A DNA stretch of 11,528 bases from Parachlamydiaceae bacterium (GCA_003164155.1 PLSG01000546.1:1-11528), one strand, 5' to 3'; numbered from the stretch's first letter, positions 1-5,646 are shown. Translations and numbers: made by a program. The notes: generated by a model from the sequence alone, not told the origin.

Positions 1-68
1 GTAAATGTTTTCTATAAAAGACCCAGGAAAAAGTGCGTTAATAAATAACTATTTATATTGTTGATGTT

Positions 69-86
69 GTTAGTGTTAGTGTTAGT
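69..86. repeat. Three tandem GTTAGT hexamers upstream of the first gene
   Basis: GTTAGT occurs three times in a row, preceded by GAT-GTT and followed by ATTATCATTACGATTATGAGGAG. The whole 1-114 leader is A+T-rich and contains no gene. A TATATT at 54-59 could be a -10 element, but no convincing -35 lies 16-18 bp before it, so I do not call a promoter. The ribosome binding site for the downstream glycosyltransferase is GAGGAG at about 103-108. The hexamer is probably a simple-sequence tract without a known role. Confidence 0.6.
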
Positions 87-114
87 ATTATCATTACGAT
101 TATGAGGAGCCGGC

Positions 115-843
115 ATGCTATATTCTGTTGTCATCCCTTTGAAAAATGAAGAAGGCAATATCTTGGATTTGGTTAATGAATTGGAGCCGATCATGCAGGG
201 TTTAGGCTCGATGGAGGGGCATGCTAAGCCTGCCAAGCCCTTTTGGGAGCTGATTTGCATTGACGACGGTTCTACGGACAATACGCCAAAGATTTTAGCC
301 CGTTTGGTAAAGCAAAAAAACTACTTGCGCGTGCTCACCTTTGTAAAAAATTGCGGTCAGTCCAGCGCCTTTGACGCCGGTTTTAAAGCCGCCCAAGGTG
401 ATTTTGTCATCACCTTGGATGGCGATCGGCAAAATGATCCGGCAGATATCCCCAAGCTTTTGAAAGCAGCGGCAGGCAGCGATTTAGTTTGCGGCCGGCG
501 CATAAAGCGCAAAGATACTCTGATCAAAAGGTGGACTTCGTATTGCGCCAACCAGGTGCGGCGCAGAGTGTGCTGCGACGGGGTAAGCGACACGGGGTGT
601 TCATTAAAGATCTATCGCCGAAAATGCCTTGGCCAGATAAAAATGTTCCATGGCATGCATCGCTTTCTCCCAGCACTTTTTCAAATTGAAGGCTTTCGGG
701 TCATAGAAGTTCCAGTCAATCATCGGGAAAGGGTTACTGGGCAAAGCAATTACAATTTCCTCAATCGCTCAATGAACACTATAGTTGATATGTTTGCGGT
801 ATGGTGGATGCGCAAAAGGCGCTTGGCGTATAAAATCAAGTAG
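115..843 (+). CDS. Family 2 glycosyltransferase (DPM1/ArnC-like, polyprenyl-phosphate sugar transferase type)
   Basis: A 242-residue soluble GT-A fold glycosyltransferase. Visible motifs: the N-terminal nucleotide-binding strand VVIPLKNEEGN (residues 5-15), DDGS at 50-53, the metal-binding DGD at 102-104 followed by RQNDP, SDTGCSLK at 158-165, and the HRERVTGQSNYNF stretch at 203-215 that is typical of dolichol-phosphate-mannose-synthase/ArnC-like enzymes. These enzymes move a sugar from a nucleotide donor to polyprenyl phosphate at the cytoplasmic face. There is no transmembrane segment, but the C-terminal 25 residues (WWMRKRRLAYKIK end) are basic and aromatic, which suits membrane association. 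The ATG has GAGGAG about 6 nt upstream. It is the first gene of a tight operon with LAB_N, lpxB and an acyltransferase, so I infer a role in LPS or envelope glycolipid modification. The donor sugar cannot be read from the sequence. Confidence 0.9.
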   Translation: MLYSVVIPLKNEEGNILDLVNELEPIMQGLGSMEGHAKPAKPFWELICIDDGSTDNTPKILARLVKQKNYLRVLTFVKNCGQSSAFDAGFKAAQGDFVITLDGDRQNDPADIPKLLKAAAGSDLVCGRRIKRKDTLIKRWTSYCANQVRRRVCCDGVSDTGCSLKIYRRKCLGQIKMFHGMHRFLPALFQIEGFRVIEVPVNHRERVTGQSNYNFLNRSMNTIVDMFAVWWMRKRRLAYKIK

Positions 844-850
844 GTGATGA

Positions 851-1552
851 GTGGATATTTGGAGTAATTGGCGAGCTGTAGCATACCCCTTAGGCTTTAT
901 ATCGGCGTTGTTATTCAGTGCGCGCTTTATCGTCCAGTGGATCGCTAGCGAGTCACAGAAAAAGAGCGTGGTGACTCCGCTTTTTTGGCAGTTATCTTTT
1001 TGCGCCAATCTTTTGTTGCTCGTGCATGCCTTTGTGCAGGTGCAGTGGCATGTGGCGCTGGTGCAGGCGTGCAATGCAGTGATTTCTTGGCGCAATCTCG
1101 ATCTGATGCAACCTCTATCGGTCAGAGCTTCCTACAGGCAAGTCTGCTTATGGCTGGTAGGCTCGGCGGTGGCCGTCACCGCGGCTTTTGCCGTGCAGAG
1201 CTACGTCTTTTTTGGCTCTTTTTTCGACTGGATCCAGATACCCTCTACTCCCTGGAGCTCTGAAAAACTGCCTAACGTCACTTACTTATGGCACGCCGTA
1301 GGAACAGCTGGGATTGTGCTCTTTGCCAGCCGTTTTTGGGTACAGTGGTGGTGCGCCGAAAAGGAGAAAACCAGCTATCTGGGCGAGGCTTTCTGGTGGC
1401 TCAGCCTAAGCGGCGCTATCTTGTCTTTAGTTTATTTTATGCATATCCAAGACGTGGTCAATGCTGTCGGTCCGGCGGTGGGCATGGTTCCCTATATCCG
1501 CAATCTGATGCTGCTTAAAGCTACAACAGCCCAAAATACCAAGAGCGTATAA
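851..1552 (+). CDS. LAB_N (lipid-A-disaccharide synthase N-terminal domain) membrane protein, duplicated domain
   Basis: A 233-residue polytopic membrane protein made of two copies of the LAB_N domain. The copies align clearly: RFIVQW at 25-30 with RFWVQW at 161-166, FW at 45-46 with FW at 181-182, and SWRNLDLM at 79-86 with YIRNLMLL at 215-222. Each copy has about three hydrophobic helices, with another helix (about 99-121) linking them. The GTG at 851 is the first possible start because an in-frame TGA lies at 845-847; AGGTGA at 842-847 serves as ribosome binding site. In Chlamydiaceae, as I recall, this region is fused to the N-terminus of LpxB. Here it ends with TAA 15 bp before lpxB and in the same frame. 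The molecular role of LAB_N is not established. Its placement after a polyprenyl-phosphate-type GT2 suggests a membrane partner or lipid-handling protein (inference). Confidence 0.88.
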   Translation: MDIWSNWRAVAYPLGFISALLFSARFIVQWIASESQKKSVVTPLFWQLSFCANLLLLVHAFVQVQWHVALVQACNAVISWRNLDLMQPLSVRASYRQVCLWLVGSAVAVTAAFAVQSYVFFGSFFDWIQIPSTPWSSEKLPNVTYLWHAVGTAGIVLFASRFWVQWWCAEKEKTSYLGEAFWWLSLSGAILSLVYFMHIQDVVNAVGPAVGMVPYIRNLMLLKATTAQNTKSV

Positions 1553-1567
1553 AAATGCAGAGATATT

Positions 1568-2761
1568 ATGAGTGAAAGCGAGAGGTGTCTGTTTATTTTT
1601 GCCGGAGAGCATAGCGGCGATTTATGCGGAGCTCAGCTGCTCAAGGCGCTGCATAAGTCTCAGCCAGGTCTCAGTGTGCATGGAGTGGGGGGGCCAAATA
1701 TGCGGGCCAGCGGCATGCAGTGCTTTTTGCAGATGGAGCAATTTCAGGTGATGGGGTACAGCGATGTGTTGCGCTCTTTGCCGCGCTTATGGAAGCTTTT
1801 TCAGTCCACCTTAGAGTATATCTTGCAGCTGCAGCCGCAGGTCGTGGTGTTGATAGACTATCCGGGATTTAACCTGCGTTTAGCCAAAGCCTTGCGCAAG
1901 CGGGGCTTTAAACATAAAATCGTGCAATATGTCTGCCCCACGGTGTGGGCGCATGGCCGCAAGCGCATTGAACAGATGCGCCAAAATCTGGATCTGCTGC
2001 TGACGATTTTTCCCTTTGAGCCCCCCTATTTTGCGCATACTTCTTTGCCTGTGCACTATGCTGGCAATCCCGTGATGGAGGCTATTGATCGGCATGCCTA
2101 TGATGCCGATTGGCAAAGGGAAATTGGCTTAGAAAAAACGGGCGAGTTGATCGCCCTTTTCCCAGGCAGCCGGCAAAGCGAGCTCAAGCACCACATTCCC
2201 ATACAGCTGGCCGCAGCTGAAATGTTGAAGAGGGACCAGCCTTCCCTACAATGTGGCATTTCTTTGGTGAAAGAAGAGCTGCGTTCCTTTATGCTGCAGC
2301 AGCTCGCCGGCTCTAAGTTGGTTTTGGGCAAGGACATCTTCCTTGTTCCTAAAAAGTATTCCTATGAGCTCATGCAAGCTAGCCATACGGCTATCGCCAA
2401 AGCCGGAACGGTAACTCTCGAACTAGCTTTGCATCAGATCCCCACGGTAGTAATGTTTCATATCACGTGGCTCAATCGCCTGGTGCTAAAACATCTGGTG
2501 CGGCTTAATCTACCCCACTATAGCATCGTCAATATCTTGTTCAATCAAAGAGTGTTTCCAGAGTTGATGGAACAGAAAGTCACTAGCCATTCGCTTTATG
2601 CTCAGGTCCAGCACATGCACGCTTCAAGTGCCTTGCGTCAAGCCTGCATATCCCAATGCGCGCAGCTGCGCCCCTTATTGGAAACTGATGTGGCTGGTGA
2701 AAAAATCCCCGCAGCCAGCACATGTGCTGCTCAAGCCATTGGACGGCTATGGACAGCTTAA
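1568..2761 (+). CDS. lpxB: Lipid-A-disaccharide synthase LpxB (GT19)
   Basis: A 397-residue enzyme that condenses UDP-2,3-diacylglucosamine with lipid X to form the tetraacyl disaccharide-1-phosphate of lipid A, at the inner face of the cytoplasmic membrane. Recognisable LpxB motifs in order: FAGEHSGDLCGAQL (11-24), GVGGPNMRASGM (39-50), MGYSDVL (62-68), LIDYPGFNLRLAKALRKRG (95-113), CPTVWAHGRKR (123-133), FPFEPPYF (148-155), YAGNPVME (164-171), FPGSRQSELKHHIP (198-211) and AKAGTVTLELALHQIPTVV (277-295). The length matches stand-alone LpxB (about 380-400 aa) and not the roughly 600-aa fused chlamydial form; the missing N-terminal part is the gene just upstream. The ribosome binding site is weak (AGAG in GCAGAGATATT), suggesting dependence on translation of the preceding gene. 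The acyltransferase start lies inside its 3' end. Confidence 0.96.
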   Translation: MSESERCLFIFAGEHSGDLCGAQLLKALHKSQPGLSVHGVGGPNMRASGMQCFLQMEQFQVMGYSDVLRSLPRLWKLFQSTLEYILQLQPQVVVLIDYPGFNLRLAKALRKRGFKHKIVQYVCPTVWAHGRKRIEQMRQNLDLLLTIFPFEPPYFAHTSLPVHYAGNPVMEAIDRHAYDADWQREIGLEKTGELIALFPGSRQSELKHHIPIQLAAAEMLKRDQPSLQCGISLVKEELRSFMLQQLAGSKLVLGKDIFLVPKKYSYELMQASHTAIAKAGTVTLELALHQIPTVVMFHITWLNRLVLKHLVRLNLPHYSIVNILFNQRVFPELMEQKVTSHSLYAQVQHMHASSALRQACISQCAQLRPLLETDVAGEKIPAASTCAAQAIGRLWTA

Positions 2762-3489
2762 AAAAAGCCGGCAGGCTGCTGCGCAGGGGAGTGCGCCATT
2801 GCGCTCCTTTTTTTGTGGCCACCTTGGGACAGGGGTTGATAAGCCTGATTCTTTGCACCTGCAAGATTCGGGTTCAGGGCCTCCAGTCCTTAGTCGAGGT
2901 GGCTTCAGTGCAGTCTTGCATCCTGATGCTGTGGCACAATCGCCTTATGCTGATGCCCTATTTTGGAAATCGTTTTGCCGCTCAGTTTTCTTATACAGCG
3001 GCGGTGAGCAGCAGCTTGGATGGGGAAATACTCGTGGCTGTGGCGCGCTCTTATCCCAATGGCGACGCCATCCGCATTTCGCGCAGAGCGCCTTTTCCTG
3101 GCTTGCGCTCCATGGTCAGCCGGCTTAAGGAAAGCCCGAGCATTTTGGTGTATACTCCCGATGGCCCGCGCGGTCCGCGTTATCACGTGAAGTCTGGTAT
3201 TGTACTGGCCGCCACTAACGCCGAGGCCCCTATTTTGCCTTTTACCTGGCAGGCCAGTAGCTATTGGGAATTCAAAACCTGGGACGGTTTAAGGCTTCCC
3301 AAGCCTTTCTCTACGATTGATTTTAAGATCGGCAAGCCTGTGCCTTTTGCGGTGGATGCGGCGGCTGGCCAAGATCCCACTTATAAATCGACCGCAGCGC
3401 GGCTCTTGCAGCAATCTCTATGTGCGCTTGAAGCGGAAGTAGCTGGTCAGATCCTCCCTGAGGAACCGGGAGATCTGACAAAAAATTAG
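2749..3489 (+). CDS. DUF374 lysophospholipid acyltransferase-family protein, candidate LpxJ-like lipid A late acyltransferase
   Basis: A 246-residue protein of the DUF374 branch of the LPLAT acyltransferases. Key sites, numbered from the ATG at 2749: WHNRL at 62-66 (catalytic histidine 63), LDGEILVAVARSY at 90-102, and the DGPRGPRYHVKSG signature at 138-150 followed by APILPFTW. An N-terminal hydrophobic stretch (about 20-36) fits inner-membrane attachment. I chose ATG 2749 because GGA at 2741-2743 sits 5 nt upstream; an in-frame ATG at 2722 would add nine residues but has no ribosome binding site. The gene overlaps the lpxB 3' end by 13 nt, implying translational coupling. DUF374 proteins include LpxJ, the late lipid A acyltransferase described in epsilonproteobacteria, so the lpxB overlap supports a lipid A substrate. 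That assignment is inference; a lysophospholipid substrate remains possible. Confidence 0.88.
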   Translation: MDSLKKAGRLLRRGVRHCAPFFVATLGQGLISLILCTCKIRVQGLQSLVEVASVQSCILMLWHNRLMLMPYFGNRFAAQFSYTAAVSSSLDGEILVAVARSYPNGDAIRISRRAPFPGLRSMVSRLKESPSILVYTPDGPRGPRYHVKSGIVLAATNAEAPILPFTWQASSYWEFKTWDGLRLPKPFSTIDFKIGKPVPFAVDAAAGQDPTYKSTAARLLQQSLCALEAEVAGQILPEEPGDLTKN

Positions 3490-3507
3490 GACACCGAAGG
3501 CCCTGAT

Positions 3508-3691
3508 CACTTTTTCGGTCATGCGAATCTAGGGCAATTAAACGCAAAGAAACACAAAAGAGCGCAAAGACCGCAAAGAAGACAAGGAAAATTACAAATT
3601 TTGTTTTGTCCTCTTCCTTCTTTGCGCTCTTTGCGCTCTTTGTGTGTTTCTTTGCGTTTAAATTGGCTTAGATTTTCGTTGCGAAAGAGTG
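3508..3691. repeat. Long inverted-repeat element built from 9-bp CGCAAAGA-type units
   Basis: Two arms of about 80-90 nt face each other around a short A+T-rich centre (about 3590-3606). The left arm carries four near-tandem 9-bp units around CGCAAAGA (3543-3579); the right arm carries the complementary TTTGCG units (3620-3658). The core arms (about 3535-3582 and 3616-3665) match almost perfectly apart from 1-2 nt indels. Matching continues outward with lower identity through AATCTA-(G/A)G-(G/C)-CAATT to CACTTTTTCG (3508-3517) opposite CGAAAGAGTG (3682-3691). As RNA it would form a very long hairpin and could end transcription of the lpxB operon, although no classic U-tract follows it. It looks like a mobile or amplified intergenic repeat (MITE-like). 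I recall CGCAAAG-rich repeats in intergenic DNA of diverse bacteria but cannot verify a family here. Confidence 0.85.
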
Positions 3692-3736
3692 GACCTCCTG
3701 TTTTTTTCATATTCTTTGCTTTTGATTTTCCTTCAA

Positions 3737-3837
3737 AAGGGTGATCAATACCTTCCAGGGGACACATGCAAGGTGCTATTTAGCCTTGGCGCCACCAAAT
3801 TTCATGACCATCTTCGCACCAAGCGAAGATTACCCTT
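3737..3837. other. Nested inverted repeats (candidate structured RNA or DNA element)
   Basis: AAGGGTGATC (3737-3746) pairs with GATTACCCTT (3828-3837) with one mismatch and encloses smaller inverted repeats: CCTT/AAGG around a 15-nt loop, TTGG-CGCCA-CCAA at about 3786-3798, and a perfect 7-bp stem TCTTCGC-ACCAA-GCGAAGA at 3811-3829. The right edge abuts and overlaps by 2 nt the -35 box of the promoter at 3836. No tRNA features or known riboswitch consensus were recognised. It could be a small RNA, a protein-binding site for the adjacent promoter, or the remnant of a small mobile element. The region has no convincing protein-coding content. Confidence 0.4.
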
Positions 3838-3863
3838 GACCAATTCACAATATTGTTTAAAAT
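3836..3863 (+). promoter_or_regulatory. Sigma70-type promoter for the accessory block
   Basis: TTGACC (3836-3841) and TAAAAT (3858-3863) are separated by 16 bp. Each hexamer differs from consensus (TTGACA, TATAAT) at one position. It lies 75 bp before the ATG at 3938 and should start transcription near 3870. A perfect 8-bp inverted repeat, TAAAAATG-AAAAA-CATTTTTA (3870-3890), begins right at the expected start point and could be an operator or a 5'-end stem-loop. Confidence 0.55.
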
Positions 3864-3869
3864 ATTCAA

Positions 3870-3890
3870 TAAAAATGAAAAACATTTTTA
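3870..3890 (+). promoter_or_regulatory. Inverted repeat at the predicted transcription start
   Basis: TAAAAATG and CATTTTTA form a perfect 8-bp dyad around AAAAA, 6 nt downstream of the -10 box at 3858-3863. It is either an operator overlapping the start point or an mRNA 5' hairpin. There is no direct evidence for which. Confidence 0.4.
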
Positions 3891-3937
3891 AAAACAAAGA
3901 AACACACCAAAATACAAAGAATCCAAGGATAAATAAC

Positions 3938-4075
3938 ATGACTGCCATTAACACTTTAAATACGGTAAGCCATCTGGCCACAACTGTGGTAGATTATTTA
4001 AGATCTCCTACCGCAGAATCTACAGATGTAAATCCATCCTTGGATTATACCAAAAGAATAATTATGTTAGAATAA
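3938..4075 (+). CDS. Small protein of unknown function (45 aa)
   Basis: A 45-codon ORF with an AAGGA ribosome binding site (3925-3929) 8 nt before its ATG, behind a good promoter. The product starts MTAINTLNTVSHLATTVVDYL and ends with a short polar segment and KRIIMLE; it has one amphipathic N-terminal helix-like stretch and no signal peptide or clear membrane segment. I recognise no family. The frame is open upstream past an ATG at 3875, but that one has no ribosome binding site. The TAA at 4073-4075 is the only stop between this ORF and the next gene, which is in the same frame, so it may be the front part of a longer protein split by a nonsense codon. Otherwise it is a leader peptide or a small independent gene. 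Confidence 0.5.
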   Translation: MTAINTLNTVSHLATTVVDYLRSPTAESTDVNPSLDYTKRIIMLE

Positions 4076-4117
4076 GCGGTCAGACCCTTTTTTGAAACGG
4101 AGGGAGTTTTAAAAACA

Positions 4118-5047
4118 TTGACTAAAGAAACATTTAATTTTCATAGGCAGATCGAATCAGCATTTACAAATGATAGTTCCCTGCTTAAACATATGGAGTA
4201 CGTAGCTCTCACCATTGCAAATGGAGCTATTCCCCACCTGCCTTTTGGTGGAAGATGCATTTTTTTTGGCCCAGGCGCAATAGAATGCGCAGCCATCCAC
4301 AATATGCACAACGTGGGCAAAATTGCCGAAGCCGTCCTTGTGGACGCTTGTGCCCTAAGTCTTCTAAGGAATGCATTGAAAATCCCTCCCGCCATAAAAG
4401 TAGTGTTGGTACAAGCTGATCTAACCGGCGGCCTGTTGTCAAAAGCAGAGAAGGTTCTTTTCGAACTCAATCTAGCGGCCAAGCTGCCGGGCCAAACCGC
4501 CCAAGAAATACAAAAAGAAGCTTACAAAAAGTTTACTGCAGTATGCGCAAGCTTTGTTCCCAAAGCTAGCTTGGCCGATATGCTCATCGATCAAAGCACG
4601 TTGCCTTGTGTAAAAGATGCTTTGCAGGGAGCTTCTTTTGTCAGCTCATGTTGGATAACCTCACAGTTATTTTTGGGCACTTATAGCCAAATACTTAGCT
4701 TCATCTTGGAAAATAATGCTGACAACACTTTCCGTAAAATGGTTGTCGAAAATCCCAAACTGACAAAGCTCTTAACAAGCCTTTGTGCAAAGGTAAATGC
4801 GGCGATTGTCCTCAACCACTTTAACCTCATGGGCCATGTTTGCAATCCGCATGGATTTCTTTTTTATTCTGATACAACTGTCGAAGACAGACCAAATAAT
4901 AAACACGTCTTTTTTGAACCTGAACTATTGGTGAATTTTGAAGGGCGCCATGTTATTCGAGACAAAGCCAGCTATAAGTGGGTATCTCCCAATGGAAAGG
5001 TTATAACGCATGTAGAATCCCGTCTTTTTCAGAATGGTTCAAAATAA
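4118..5047 (+). CDS. Putative class I SAM-dependent methyltransferase-like protein
   Basis: A 309-residue cytosolic protein, not assigned to a named family. Residues 46-106 read like a Rossmann-type methyltransferase core: the strand-loop RCIFFGPGAIE (46-56, glycine-rich motif I), an acidic residue closing the second strand in AVLVDACAL (72-80, D76), and KVVLVQADLTGG (94-105, post-motif Asp 101). SCWITSQLFLGTY (177-189), the GHVCNPHGFLFYSD strand (239-252) and a C-terminal beta-hairpin-like end fit the same fold. The TTG at 4118 is chosen because GGAGGGAG (4099-4106) precedes it by 11 nt; the first in-frame ATG (4193) has no ribosome binding site and would lose 25 residues. It lies 42 bp after, and in frame with, the 45-codon ORF. 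Base composition is more A+T-rich than in the flanking operons, suggesting an accessory gene. Substrate unknown; the fold call is by motif reading only. Confidence 0.75.
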   Translation: MTKETFNFHRQIESAFTNDSSLLKHMEYVALTIANGAIPHLPFGGRCIFFGPGAIECAAIHNMHNVGKIAEAVLVDACALSLLRNALKIPPAIKVVLVQADLTGGLLSKAEKVLFELNLAAKLPGQTAQEIQKEAYKKFTAVCASFVPKASLADMLIDQSTLPCVKDALQGASFVSSCWITSQLFLGTYSQILSFILENNADNTFRKMVVENPKLTKLLTSLCAKVNAAIVLNHFNLMGHVCNPHGFLFYSDTTVEDRPNNKHVFFEPELLVNFEGRHVIRDKASYKWVSPNGKVITHVESRLFQNGSK

Positions 5048-5072
5048 CATAAATACAAGGTGAAAATTAACG

Positions 5073-5092
5073 CATATTAAAATTTTTATATG
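5073..5092. promoter_or_regulatory. Near-perfect 20-bp A+T-rich palindrome
   Basis: CATATTAAAA is followed directly by TTTTTATATG, a palindrome with one mismatch per arm. It lies 26 bp after the methyltransferase-like gene and just upstream of the likely -10 of the next gene. It could be an operator, or a weak hairpin ending the previous transcript. It has no loop, so an RNA hairpin would need to open its centre. Confidence 0.35.
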
Positions 5093-5107
5093 TTCTTAAC
5101 ATGCATT

Positions 5108-5116
5108 TGCTAAAAT
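5108..5116 (+). promoter_or_regulatory. Extended -10 promoter for the 146-aa gene
   Basis: TGCTAAAAT fits the extended -10 form TGnTATAAT with one mismatch. No good -35 hexamer is found 16-18 bp upstream, which is tolerable for extended -10 promoters. It lies 72 bp before the ATG at 5189. The same TAAAAT hexamer serves the promoter at 3858. A leader hairpin GGACTAC-TCT-GTAGTTC (5132-5148) would be near the 5' end of the transcript. Confidence 0.4.
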
Positions 5117-5188
5117 GAAACCAAGTAAAAAGGACTACTCTGTAGTTCATAAGCTTTTAAGATAATTACTCAAACAAAGGAAGCCACT

Positions 5189-5629
5189 ATGGCATCATCT
5201 GTTCCCCCCCAGGCTGCCCAGGCCCCCGAAACAATCGCCCTAGTCTTAAGTCCACAAGAAGTGTTTATCAGCAAAACACAGGCTACTTGTCAAACCGTGG
5301 TCAAAGAAGTGTTTGCCGCCATTGTAAACTCTGCAAATATGGCTCCACGCTCGCTTGTAGATACGGTAATTACTCCTAAGCAAGCTACTTTATCAACCCT
5401 AGATGAAAGAACAGCGAAATTTTTTAACAAAATAATGGGAACTATAAGTGGCAACTTAAACAAAGTGCCTCAATTCGCTTTTTTCTTTGCTCAGATTGAA
5501 GCAGCTACAAAGGAAAATAATTTAGGAAAAAAACTTGCCGAAGGCATCGCTCTTCCGCATATCCGCACCCTAATAGGGGAGCTAGACGCCGTAGATCGCA
5601 ACATTGTCGATACACTAATCGCTAACTAA
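5189..5629 (+). CDS. Hypothetical protein (146 aa), accessory
   Basis: An unrecognised 146-residue protein. AAAGGAAG (5176-5183) lies 5 nt before the ATG, an excellent ribosome binding site, and an extended -10 promoter precedes it. The first 14 residues are rich in Ala, Pro and Gln, then the protein reads as a run of amphipathic helices, with a hydrophobic and aromatic patch QFAFFFAQ at 95-102 and a single Cys at 34. No transmembrane helix, signal peptide or catalytic motif is evident. An unstructured, Ala/Ser/Pro-rich N-terminus before a helical body is also seen in type III secreted proteins, but that is only a loose resemblance. It ends 17 bp from the stop of the convergent PLD-family gene, with no terminator hairpin between. 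Base composition resembles the preceding accessory gene. Confidence 0.72.
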   Translation: MASSVPPQAAQAPETIALVLSPQEVFISKTQATCQTVVKEVFAAIVNSANMAPRSLVDTVITPKQATLSTLDERTAKFFNKIMGTISGNLNKVPQFAFFFAQIEAATKENNLGKKLAEGIALPHIRTLIGELDAVDRNIVDTLIAN

Positions 5630-5646
5630 GCAATCGGCAAGCAATC

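Noticed and set aside
69..86. GTTAGT triplet as a telomere-like or phase-variation repeat
   Set aside because: Only three units, outside coding sequence and not placed between a -35 and -10 pair that I can identify.
1550..1567. Six-codon ORF starting with ATG at 1555 between LAB_N and lpxB
   Set aside because: Too short to support; no ribosome binding site and no sign of a leader-peptide role.
2598..3128. Plus-strand 176-codon ORF overlapping lpxB and the acyltransferase
   Set aside because: It lies in another frame under two genes with clear family motifs, and its own product shows no motif.
3449..3478. Hairpin AGAT-c-CTCCC / GGGAG-ATCT near the end of the acyltransferase gene as a terminator
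   Set aside because: It lies inside the coding sequence, has a bulge, and is followed by ACAAAAAATTAGG rather than a T-run, so it does not look like an intrinsic terminator on the plus strand.
3519..3767. Minus-strand 82-codon ORF across the repeat element
   Set aside because: Its low-complexity product (Lys/Glu-rich, then Cys/Leu/Phe-rich) is simply a translation of the CGCAAAGA-type units in both arms, with no ribosome binding site of note.
3689..3937. Possible N-terminal extension of the 45-codon ORF back to 3689
   Set aside because: The frame is open, but it runs through the repeat arm, the nested inverted repeats and the promoter, and neither upstream ATG (3689, 3875) has a ribosome binding site.
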